Origin: Meghimatium bilineatum
Taxonomy: Eukaryota > Mollusca > Gastropoda > Stylommatophora > Philomycidae
Assembly (NCBI GenBank): GCA_034231615.1
Contig: CM067298.1
Location: 3,787,834 to 3,851,833 of the forward strand
DNA: 64,000 bases
Direction: 5' to 3'
A model generated the notes under the pieces. The model searched no databases. It saw only the letters and a program-made list of their open reading frames with translations, and was not told the origin of the DNA. Positions 1 through 12,800 of this stretch are shown piece after piece. Made by a program: the position numbers and the translations under genes. The first letter of the stretch is position 1, and each line of letters starts with the position of its first letter.

Positions 1-2636
1 TTTGTACACTCAGTTAACAGTGACACTTTTATTTCATACACTCAGTTAACAATGACACTTTTATTTCATACACTCAGTTAACAGTGACACTTTTATTTCA
101 TACACTCAGTTAACATTGAAACTTTTATTTCATACACTCAGTTAACATTGAAACTTTTATTTCATACACTCAGTTAACAATGACACTTTTATTTCATACA
201 CTCAGTTAACAGTGACACTTTTATTTCATACACTCAGTTAACAGTGACACTTTTATTTCCTACACTCAGTTAACAGTGACACTTTTATTTCGTACACTCA
301 GTTAACAGTGACACTTTTATTTCATACACTCAGTTAACAGTGACACTTTTATTTCATACACTCAGTTAACAGTGACACTTTTATTTCATACACTCAGTTA
401 ACAGTGACACTTTTATTTCATACACTCAGTTAACAGTGACACTTTTATTTTGTACACTCAGTTAACAGTGACACTTTTATTTCATACACTCAGTTAACAG
501 TGACACTTTTATTTCATACACTCAGTTAACAGTGACACTTTTATTTCATACACTCAGTTAACAGTGACACTTTTATTTCGTACACTCAGTTAACAGTGAC
601 ACTTTTATTTCGTACACTCAGTTAACAATGACACTTTTATTTCATACACTCAGTTAACAGTGACACTTTTATTTCATACACTCAGTTAACAGTGACACTT
701 TTATTTCATACACTCAGTTAACAGTGACACTTTTATTTCGTACACTCAGTTAACAGTGACACTTTTATTTCGTACACTCAGTTAACAGTGACACTTTTAT
801 TTCATACACTCAGTTAACAGTGACACTTTTATTTCATACACTCAGTTAACAGTGACACTTTTATTTCATACACTCAGTTAACAGTGACACTTTTATTTCG
901 TACACTCAGTTAACAGTGACACTTTTATTTCATACACTCAGTTAACAGTGACACTTTTATTTTGTACACTCAGTTAACAGTGACACTTTTATTTCATACA
1001 CTCAGTTAACAATGACACTTTTATTTCATACACTCAGTTAACAGTGACACTTTTATTTCATACACTCAGTTAACATTGAAACTTTTATTTCATACACTCA
1101 GTTAACAATGACACTTTTATTTCATACACTCAGTTAACAGTGACACTTTTATTTCATACACTCAGTTAACAGTGACACTTTTATTTCATACACTCAGTTA
1201 ACAGTGACACTTTTATTTCATACACTCAGTTAACAGTGACACTTTTATTTCGTACACTCAGTTAACAGTGACACTTTTATTTCATACACTCAGTTAACAG
1301 TGACACTTTTATTTCGTACACTCAGTTAACAGTGACACTTTTATTTCATACAGTCAGTTAACAGTGACACTTTTATTTCATACACTCAGTTAACAGTGAC
1401 ACTTTTATTTCATACACTCAGTTAACAGTGACACTTTTATTTCATACACTCAGTTAACAGTGACACTTTTATTTCATACACTCAGTTAACAGTGACACTT
1501 TTATTTTGTACAATCAGTTAACAGTGCCACTTTTATTTCATACACTCAGTTAACAATGACACTTTTATTTCATACACTCAGTTAACAGTGACACTTTTAT
1601 TTCATACACTCAGTTAACATTGAAACTTTTATTTCATACACTCAGTTAACAATGACACTTTTATTTCATACACTCAGTTAACAGTGACACTTTTATTTCA
1701 AACACTCAGTTAACAGTGACACTTTTATTTCATACACTCAGTTAACATTGAAACTTTTATTTCATACACTCAGTTAACATTGAAACTTTTATTTCATACA
1801 CTCAGTTAACAATGACACTTTTATTTCATACACTCAGTTAACAATGACACTTTTATTTCATACACTCAGTTAACAGTGACACTTTTATTTCATACACTCA
1901 GTTAACAGTGCCACTTTTATTTCATACACTCAGTTAACAATGACACTTTTATTTCATACACTCAGTTAACAGTGACACTTTTATTTCATACACTCAGTTA
2001 ACATTGAAACTTTTATTTCATACACTCAGTTAACAATGACACTTTTATTTCATACACTCAGTTAACAGTGACACTTTTATTTCATACACTCAGTTAACAG
2101 TGACACTTTTATTTCATACACTCAGTTAACATTGAAACTTTTATTTCATACACTCAGTTAACATTGAAACTTTTATTTCATACACCCAGTTAACAATGAC
2201 ACTTTTATTTCATACACTCAGTTAACAATGACACTTTTATTTCATACACTCAGTTAACAGTGACACTTTTATTTCATACACTCAGTTAACAGTGACACTT
2301 TTATTTCATACACTCAGTTAACAATGACACTTTTATTTCATACACTCAGTTAACAGTGACACTTTTATTTCATACAGTCAGTTAACATTGAAACTTTTAT
2401 TTCATACACTCAGTTAACATTGAAACTTTTATTTCATACACTCAGTTAACAATGACACTTTTATTTCATACACTCAGTTAACAGTGACACTTTTATTTCA
2501 TACACTCAGTTAACAATGACACTTTTATTTCATACACTCAGTTAACAGTGACACTTTTATTTCGTACACTCAGTTAACAGTGACACTTTTATTTCATACA
2601 CTCAGTTAACAATGACACTTTTATTTCATACACCAG
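1..2636. repeat. 32-bp minisatellite, about 82 copies
   Basis: Units carry cactcagttaacagtgacac followed by ttttatttca. Three main variants (cagtgacac, caatgacac, cattgaaac). It starts before the window. Units beginning with tttgtacactcag recur at 1, about 450, 961 and 1503, and the order of variants after 1 and 961 is nearly the same, so there is higher-order structure. The last unit merges into the acceptor of the exon at 2637. Confidence 0.97.
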
Positions 2637-2792
2637 TCAACAATGGCACAGAGTCAAGATCGAGCTTTCCGTCGCATGTCTGAGCTCAGGGAACAGATTC
2701 AGCTGGACCAGCTAGCAAAGAGAGACCTAGAGGAGAACTTCAGGCTTCTGTTAGATGAGAAGGATGAATATATGAAAGTCTTACAAATGCAG
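2637..2792 (+). CDS. GOLGA4: GOLGA4 exon (in-window exon 1)
   Basis: 52 codons, phase 0 to 0. Acceptor cataccaccag at 2636, donor CAG|gtttgc at 2793. The peptide contains SQDRAFRRMSELREQIQLDQ and LEEKDQY-like LDEKDEYMKVLQMQ, matching the early coiled coil of golgin-245. The ATG at 2643 is internal: family members extend more than 100 residues upstream, so it is probably not the start codon. The first bases of the exon align with the adjacent 32-bp minisatellite unit. Confidence 0.9.
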
Positions 2793-5700
2793 GTTTGCTT
2801 GAGATACTTGGTTGCTATTCATGGAGTACTTGAATTTGAGTTATGCCGAAGATGGATGTCTCTGGCAATTGGTGCAAATATAATGGCAACACAGCGAATT
2901 TCCATTCTCTAGACTACATACTGGAAATCTAGTAGGACCAATGTCCTGCTGCAAGAGAGATTCAGTTGGAATTTGAGAATAAACACTGAAGAAGAAGAAG
3001 TACTGTAGATATCCGAATATAAACCCACTCGATAATAAGCAGAGGAGGTGATTTTGGCATCCTGAAAGATTCCAAAATCTAAAATCCTATTATAGACCGA
3101 TATATAAATAACGTAACAATTCCGGTAATAATACTGTGGAATCTTGTTATCATAAGAATGAATAGACATGCTAAATGGAAATTAACACAAACTTTAGCAA
3201 CTGTAAGATGCAAGGACATTTCTTTCATTTACAATCCTCACATTACCTGAATAAATGAAGGAATGAATAGGGCCACCGTATTCTGGGAACAATAAATCAG
3301 GGATAATAATACAACGTGGCCTTCCCTAACCTCCTGGTATGTTCCTAGCTATCTCATTCAGTCAAGAATGTTTACCTCTACAGTGTTAACTCCGATGGAT
3401 AAACTTTGATGTTTTCTTAATACCTGGCACTCATGAATAATGTCTATCGCAGGTGGCGCCAATGTGAAACAACAGACTGTACTTTCCCAGACAAATTGTT
3501 TGTGTTCGGTGTCCTATGGAGAAGTGAATAGTAATTACTACTTATCTTTCCGCAGGGTTCAGATAACAAGCGGGAAACGATATGATAAAAAAATTATGCA
3601 AAAAAAGCACCTTTTGTTTTTATGGGATACAGAAGACTTTTAGCTTTGTTACCGTATGTTTACCTTTTAGGGAATATACGGTAATAAATGTGAGAGAGGA
3701 TTGTAAAATTAATCTACAGGTATCAATTATGGTGGAATGATATGTTTGGAACCACTTTTCAAAAGCGAGAGGGACAGATTTCGGTTGCTCCCCCTCCCTC
3801 CAGCATGGGTTTTTAAAAACTGCCTGACTACCTAAGCTGGCGAAATTCAAGAAGTGGCGTGTTTGTGAGAGATCGTCGTGTGTAGAAGACCACTGTACAT
3901 AATTAATTAGAACTTTATTTGTTACGTTTTTTATTATTGTTGTTGGTTATTATTTATATATATGGATTGGCATGTCAAAAATAGACACAGCCGACCAGCG
4001 ACATGCAACGACAAATAATCAAATTCAGCCTTTAAAGTCATGTTTACATTTTCTGTACACAGGTCTTATAGCATAGTAAACGGTCATTGTTTGTGCATAC
4101 TGTAGCCTTTGTATAATATCATGCTTCCTATTTGTGGTACATCGTGACATGGAAAATGTGGGGCATAGAAGTTCCTTTGTTTAACCTAGGTAGTGGTTTG
4201 GACATCATCATCAAATTCTGTCTCCGCAATGAAGGTTGGCTGAAACAGACATCTAATAGATGTCTCTGGTCTTGGTGGTGCACTCCACTAGACTGTAACC
4301 TGTCCATCACATGATGTTACTCTCCCACTTGTTTTTCTGCCTATCTCTTGCTCGACTTTACCCCTCGTTTTGGATGAGGAGGAAATTTGTGGTAGGCCTG
4401 CTAATTTAGTAATTGTGACATCATGGATTTTGCCTAACTGATGTCGTTTTTCCAGTAGAATTCCAACTTGGAAGGATTTGAATGACTGTTGAAGGTTGTG
4501 AATGACTTTTTGTATGCCTACTAGTACAGGTCAGTTTTTTTCCTGTTACGTTTCTACAGCTAATTTTGTTGTCAAGTCAAACCCACTTTAATTTTGTCTG
4601 TTCCTATCGAAGTGTCTAACAAAACGCTACCCAGTAGACTAGGCCTAGATGTTAAACGTGTGTTTGGTGTTTCTTGTTTAGAAACAAGCACTGGGGACAT
4701 TCTCATATATGCTCTGCTTGCCGTTCTGTCAGCCAACCAAACGTATATAAGCTCAGTGTGCCAGTCAATGAGAACCTGAGCCTATCGCTGATGGAACAGA
4801 TGTCGACCACAGAGCACATACTCCGACGACTTCTCTTTTTGTCTTGAATTCTGTCAACCAAATGTCAATTTAAACTACACACTTGATTTAAATTGTTGCA
4901 AACATTAATCTCCATGCATAGCAACTATTAGCCATTTTGAATTCCGGCGACAAGATCTGCCAGTGACATCATGTCATTGAGAGCGCTAAATGTGCGTGAA
5001 CCCAAGATCACCCTTTTTTGTTAAGGTCGTCATATGTGTATTGAATTAGTTTTATCACTTTTCACAGCACTTTTAAGCCAGAATTTTAGCTTAAACACCA
5101 CATCCTCACATCAAGACATAGTAGCTGTAAAAATGGCCACCATAACTGGGTTTAGTGTTTGATAATGTAAATACTACACTAGGTCTAGATGATTGAACAT
5201 GAGTTACTGGTAGATCGGCGTAGCTATTTCATTTGTTTTTTCCACAGACCGTTACCGTATTTTGGTTAATAAATAGCATGGTAGCATGAGATACTGGTAT
5301 ATTATGACCCTAGGAAATTTATCCCAGCTTGAATATGGTATACCGGATAATAGCATGCGAGACACTGGGTTTTTTAATCCGGTATGTTTTTTTTCCTCTG
5401 TTACCGAGATTTGACGTTATTTTCAAAAAAAAATTGTGTTGTACTTGTGTATATGTCAAGATCACTAATTGAAGTTTTGATAAATATCAGAAAATTCTCA
5501 GCTTATACACGGTAATTTATAGTATTTTAATCATATATCTGTTATTAATCCAAGTATTGTATTGTTTGTGTAGTCTAAGTTAGTGTTAAGTATTAGTTTT
5601 TTAAAGTGATTGTTCTCAAACCTCCACCATATCTAATTTGTAGCAGGAGAGTTGCTCTACTAGGTTTCCAGCGGGATGTAGTTCAGAGAATGGAAATGTG

Positions 5701-6791
5701 TAACCATTTTATTTGCACAAATGACATGCAACTTTGGTGACTGCTATTAGTTGAAGTATTGTGGTTATTGGTCTAGGTAATATTGATGTTAATATTAACA
5801 TTGCTGATATTGGATCTGTGTAGTACACATATTGTCATATGTAGTGCACGTATTGTCATATGTAGTACAGGTATTGTCATAAGTAGTACAGGTATTGTCA
5901 TATGTAGTGCAGGTATTGTCATATGTAGTACACATATTTTCATATGTAGTGCATGTATTGTTCTATGTAGTACAGGTATTGTCATATGTAGTACAGGTAT
6001 TGTCATATGTAGTGCACGTATTGTCATATGTAGTACACATATTGTCATATGTAGTACAGGTATTGTCATATGTAGTACACATATTATCATATGTAGTACA
6101 GGTATTGTCATATGTAGTGCACGTATTGTCATATGTAGTACACATATTGTCATATGTAGTACAGGTATTGTCATATGTAGTACACATATTGTCACATGTA
6201 GTGCATGTATTGTTGTATGTAGTACAGGTATTGATGTAGTACAGCAATTTCCCTACTATTGCTGATATTTCAAATTGAACTCTTGTCAATATTCAGACTT
6301 CATGAATAGTGGTTTTAGGCAGTGAGGAGGTCAAATTTGGAAGGCTTGGGGCAGTGAGGAGGTAAGGCTTGGGGGCGGGTGAGGAGTCACATCCATTTTC
6401 ATGCCTGGTCATTCAAGTTTTTGAGGCAAAGAAAGAGCAGGTAGATTCTGGCAAGTTCTGCAGCTTTATCGAGTGGAGAGCAATGTGTCCTGCTGACATA
6501 CCGATCTCCTTATAAGAAACAGCTTAGACAAATAAGTGAGGGCTATGATTCCTTTTGAGTGCCCAAAATAAAGAAACGGCTTGAAATGTGTGGCACCAGA
6601 AATAAACATCTTTATAGGTTTAGAAGAATGTGCATCAACCAACAAGGAATTGAAACTGTTAGGTCATTGTGTAATTGCTGATAAACTACAGGGAAGATCT
6701 GATCACCTATAGATGTCTTCTGTGTACAATTTGATGATGTGTCGACTAGTATTGGTCTCTCAGTAGTGCTCTCTCTCTCTCTCTCTCTTTC

Positions 6792-6824
<33 letters not shown>

Positions 6825-9800
6825 CAAGTGATATATTCTTTCCAGAAACGTCTTTTTCATGGATGCCCTGAATTGAGTAAGCAGGCCTGCATTTGTCAGA
6901 GACATATTCATACATTCTTTAATGTTGCTGGTCCATTGTTTTCTTGGTCTCTCTCTTCTTCTCTTGGGTGGCACTCTGCCCTCAAGAATAAGCAATTCAA
7001 TGTCATCATGATTCTCTACATTTCCAAAATACTGTAGCTCCCTTCATTTAGTTTCAGTAATTTCAAAATTTCAATGTTCTTTTTCTCTGTCCACGATATT
7101 CTTAAGATCTTTCTGTAGCACTTCATTTCAAATGTATTTATCCATCTGGATATTGTCTTGTTTCAAGTCTCACAACCATATGTTGCCACTGGGAAAAAAC
7201 ATGATCTTAAAAGTATTATTTCGCCCGTGTGTTCCCGGGGCCCAAATGGGAGCAAAGAATAGCAACACTGTTTACCTTCCAACGCATATCGTAAAAGGCA
7301 ACTAAGGAGGTTATGGGATGGAGTTGGCTGTCCCATCCCATATAGGGTCAGTGACCCAAAGCCATGCTGAAGCCGGATGTGTCATGCCGAAAGTCGTGGA
7401 TATCGCAGCAATGCTGTAAACCATGACACAATGCATTCCTTTCTCCGGACTACATACTGCTAATCTGCAGGTGTTTGAGAATGAACGCAGAAGAAGAAGA
7501 AGAAAGTATTATTTTAGTGTCATTATTACAACTTTGTCATATCTTTCTCATTTGTGTTAGTTTGAGTGTTGCAATTGCAAGTTTTCTTTTGATCTCCACT
7601 GAACAATCTCTGGAGCTGTTTATATTTGCTCACAGATATTAAATTTTGTTTACACATTCCAGTTCTATATTGACTATTTTGATTATTGGTTTGATCTTTA
7701 TTTCGTTTTCTGTCATAATTTTTGTTTTCTGATCTAATCACCTATGGATGTGTTCTGTGCACAATTTGATGATCTGGTGACTAAGTGGTGGTCTTAGTAG
7801 TGTTGTCTATACAGTTCAAATATTTATCTAAGTAGTGTTGTCTGTACAGTTCAAATATTGATCTAAGTAGTGTTGTCTGTACAGTTCAAATATTGATCTA
7901 AGTAGTGTTGTCTATACAGTTCAAATATTGATCTAAGTAGTGTTGTCTGTACAGTTCAAATATTGATCTAAGTAATGGTGTCTGTACAGTTCAAATATTG
8001 ATCTAAGTAGTGTTGTCTGTACAGTTCAAATATTGATCTAAGTAATGCTGTCTATACAATGTATGCAAATATTGATCTAAGTAGTGTTGTCTGTACGGTT
8101 CAAATATTGATCTCAGTAGTGTTGTCTGTACAGTTCAAATATTGATCTAAGTAGTGTTGTCTGTACAGTTCAAATATTGATCTAAGTAGTGTTGTCTGTA
8201 CAGTTCAAATATTGATCTAAGTAGTGTTGTCTGTACAGTTCAAATATTGATCTAAGTAATGCTGTCTATACAATGTATGCAAATATTGATCTAAGTAGTG
8301 TTGTCTGTACAGTTCAAATATTGATCTAAGTAGTGCTGTCTGTACAGTTCAAATATTGATCTAAGTAGTGTTGTCTGTACAGTTCAAATATTGATCTAAG
8401 TAGTGTTGTCTGTACAGTTCAAATATTGATCTAAGTAATGGTGTCTGTACAGTTCAAATATTGATCTAAGTAGTGTTGTCTGTACAGTTCAAATATTGAT
8501 CTAAGTAATGCTGTCTATACAATGTATGCAAATATTGATCTAAGTAGTGTTGTCTGTACAGTTCAAATATTGATCTAAGTAGTGCTGTCTGTACAGTTCA
8601 AATATTGATCTAAGTAGTGTTGTCTGTACAGTTCAAATATTGATCTAAGTAGTGTTGTCTGTACAGTTCAAATATTGATCTAAGTAGTGTTGTCTGTACA
8701 GTTCAAATATTGATCTAAGTAATGCTGTCTATACAATGTATGCAAATATTGATCTAAGTAGTGTTGTCTGTACAGTTCAAATATTGATCTAAGTAGTGCT
8801 GTCTGTACAGTTCAAATATTGATCTAAGTAGTGTTGTCTGTACAGTTCAAATATTGATCTAAGTAGTGTTGTCTGTACAGTTCAAATATTGATCTAAGTA
8901 GTGTTGTCTGTACAGTTCAAATATTGATCTAAGTAGTGTTGTCTGTACAGTTCAAATATTGATCTAAGTAGTGCTGTCTGTACAGTTCAAATATTGATCT
9001 AAGTAGTGTTGTCTGTACAGTTCAAATATTGATCTAAGTAGTGTTGTCTGTACAGTTCAAATATTGATCTAAGTAGTGTCGTCTGTACAGTTCAAATATT
9101 GATCTAAGTAGTGTTGTCTGTACAGTTCAAATATTGATCTAAGTAGTGTTGTCTGTACAGTTCAAATATTGATCTAAGTAGTGTTGTCTGTACAGTTCAA
9201 ATATTGATCTAAGTAGTGTTGTCTGTACGGTTCAAATATTGATCTCAGTAGTGTTGTCTGTACAGTTCAAATATTGATCTAAGTAGTGTTGTCTGTACAG
9301 TTCAAATATTGATCTAAGTAGTGTTGTCTGTACAGTTCAAATATTGATCTAAGTAGTGTTGTCTGTACAGTTCAAATATTGATCTAAGTAGTGTTGTCTG
9401 TACAGTTCAAATATTGATCTAAGTAGTGTTGTCTGTACGGTTCAAATATTGATCTCAGTAGTGTTGTCTGTACAGTTCAAATATTGATCTAAGTAGTGTT
9501 GTCTGTACAGTTCAAATATTGATCTAAGTAGTGTTGTCTGTACAGTTCAAATATTGATCATAATAGTGCTGTCTGTACAGTTCAAATATTGATCTAAGTA
9601 GTGTTGTCTGTACAGTTCAAATATTGATCTAAGTAGTATAGATTCTGAACTAAAGGATGTTGGTATTAATATAAGTTATTTAGATCTTAATCTGTAGACT
9701 CAATAAATTGTTCTCAGAAATTGTTTTCATGGTAATAAGTTGAAAATTGTTTTCATAGTAATAAGTTGAAAATGATTGAAAGGGTGTAGAGGATTGACGT

Positions 9801-12800
9801 CATTGTACTCAGGTTATCCTATATGTACTCTGTCACTCTCAACAAAATGGCACACCGCTTGCTGAGAGTATCACTCATAGCACGTAACTCCATAACTTCA
9901 AGAGATCATCTCCAGGGATATCTGAAAAGATCCACTTTATAAAACATGTGGTAAGTGGAATTCGAACCCACAATCTCCTGAGCACAAAACGAATGGTTTA
10001 ACAACTATACAGGACCCCCCCCCCCCATCTCCCTGAGTAATAAGTATCTTCACTAGCTATAATATTACAGAGAACTCAATGTCAAATTCAAGATATGTTG
10101 ACAGTCAAATTCAAGATATGTTGACAGTCAAATTCAAGATATGTTGACAGTCAAATTCAAGATATGTTGACAGTTAGTATGTCAAATCCTAGTTTGAACA
10201 AGAAGTTGTGAATCAGGGGCATCTTACTTATTGTTTTTCAGGTCAGACTGCTGAAAGATGGAAAAGAAATTCCAGAGGAGTTGCAGGAAAAGTTAGTCAT
10301 CAAACAGGCTAAAGCTGAAGCAACACCACCGACTGCAGGAGGTGATAACAAAGGAAACATCTCCACAAATCAAGAAATTGAGTTGCTCAAATCAAAAGTA
10401 GGTGTTTCAAACTTCAATGAATAAACTCAAGTAATTACTATTCATATGATCATGTATGAAGTCTCTTTCTCAGAGATGTCTGTCTGTGTATGTACAAAAT
10501 ATGGTGCATCCTTTTGTATGTAGACATCCAATCACGCTAAAATATACAGCCATTTAGTCATATTAATCTTGTCCACTTTTGACCACACAATCCATTTGGT
10601 GATATCAGAGTTGACCACACAGTCGATTAGGTGCTATCAGAGATGGCCACTTTTGACCACATAGTGAATTTGGTGATATTAGTGTTGTCCACTTTTGATC
10701 ACACAGTCGATATGATTTAATGACTTCGATATTCCCAATCAGTAGTGTAAGAAAAAAATATAACCCGTTTACTGGATAGTATTCAATTCATATTATCCTG
10801 ACAGAAGACAGTTTATATTATCATGACAGAAGACAGTTTATATTATCATGACAGAAGACAGTTTATATTATCATGACAGAAGACAGTTTATATTATCATG
10901 ACAGAAGACAGTTTATATTATCCTGATAGAAGACAGTTTATATTATCATGACAGAAGACAGTTTATATTATCATGACAGAAGACAGTTTATATTATCCTG
11001 ATAGAAGACAGTTTATATTATCATGACAGAAGACAGTTTATATTATCATGACAGAAGACAGTTTATATTATCATGACAGAAGACAGTTTATATTATCATG
11101 ACAGAAGACAGTTTATATTATCATGACAGAAGACAGTTTATATTATCATGACAGAAGACAGTTTATATTATCATGACAGAAGACAGTTTATATTATCATG
11201 ACAGAAGACAGTTTATATTATCATGACAGAAGACAGTTTATATTATCATGACAGAAGACAGTTTATATTATCATGACAGAAGACAGTTTATATTATCATG
11301 ACAGAAGACAGTTTATATTACAATGACAGAAGACAGTTTATATTACAATGACAGAAGACAGTTTATATTATCATGACAGAAGACAGTTTATATTATGAGG
11401 ACATTGGTTTAGATTATTGACACAAAGCACATGATAAATGAACATGAAATAATGACACATTTTTTAATAATAGTTTTTTGTGTGCATGGATCACATTTGT
11501 CTGTTTTAAGATTAAACGGCAAGATGGACTGCTGCAAAAATGTAAGGAGACCATCACAAGTTACAAGGAGAAAGTTTCACAGTTGTCCCTTGACAAACAA
11601 GATTTACTTGGCAAACTAGAACTCAGTACAAAGGTAGCCTTTCTATTTTCTATATCATTTGTATTATGTAACGCATGAATAAATGAACGCTGATCGTCAA
11701 AGGCAATTATTTTCACAGACTCAACTTTATTGTTTTCCTGGCAGAAGTGTAGCTTCCAGCAATAATGGGGTAGACTGCTATATGGACCACCTTTGCTGGA
11801 GCCCAGAAGGGGAACAACAAGTGCAACAAAGAATAGCAAGTGTTTTCCTTCCGTGCAGGTCACAAGAGGTGACTAATAAGGTTATGGGATGAAGCTGACT
11901 GTTCCATATAGGGTGGACTTGACTGTTAAATATAGGGTCAGAGTGACCTAGATGCCATGCAGAAGTCAGATGTGTCAAGCCATAAGGCACAAATATTGCA
12001 GCAAAGCAGTAAACCATGACACCTCGCGTTCCATTCTCTGGACTACATCCTGCTAATCTGCAGAAATTTGAGAACGAACGCAAAAGAAAAAAACTATATG
12101 AACATCAGGTTAGAGTTTATGTAACTCTGTTCCCAGGGTACTGCTATAAGTGCTTCATCCCTTTCAGCATACATTTTTAAGCATTTGTTCTCAAACTCCC
12201 ACCAGTTCTCAGTTGTAGAAAGACTATAATACCAGATGGAGGTGTGTTATGTTGCATTTTATTTGCACCAATGTCCAGACACATCTGACTTGGCAGTGGT
12301 ATGTATACATTCAGTGTTTGACCATTGTCCAGACACATCCGACTTGGCAGTGGTATGTATACATTCAGTGTTTGACCAATGTCCAGACACATCTGACTTG
12401 GCAGTGGTATGTATACATTCAGTGTTTGACCATTGTCCAGACACATCCGACTTGGCAGTGGTATGTATACATTCAGAGTTTGACCAATGTTCAGACACAT
12501 CTGACTAGGCAGTGGTATGATTTACCAATTATGCAAATTGGTGGACATCCACAGCCATATCACTAGTAGGCAGCTTGTAGATAACAATTTGTTCATCAGC
12601 TGGTTCTCATAGTAAGCCAGCCTTTTGTCATCCATCTGAATGTTGGTCATCATTCCTTGACCATGTGCCACTGACTGATTAAGCTGTTATTGAGACCCTG
12701 ACCACAGAAGCCCACTTCAACATACTAGAAGTTTCCTTAAAGCACTTTCACAGAATCGGTGGAATGGATATGTTGTTGTCGATATCCAATTACTGCTGAG

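Noticed and set aside
2643-2912. ATG at 2643 as the GOLGA4 start
   Set aside because: Golgin-245 has more than 100 residues before this segment, and an acceptor directly precedes it. An alternative start cannot be excluded but is not needed.
5773-6289. Overlapping ORFs of 108-160 codons on both strands
   Set aside because: 21-bp array artefacts, as also at 12177-12566, 21566-21990, 24278-24811, 41220-41686 and 57888-58558.
9950-10010. tRNA gene on the minus strand
   Set aside because: Good T-arm but no complete cloverleaf or acceptor stem by eye; more likely a SINE head.
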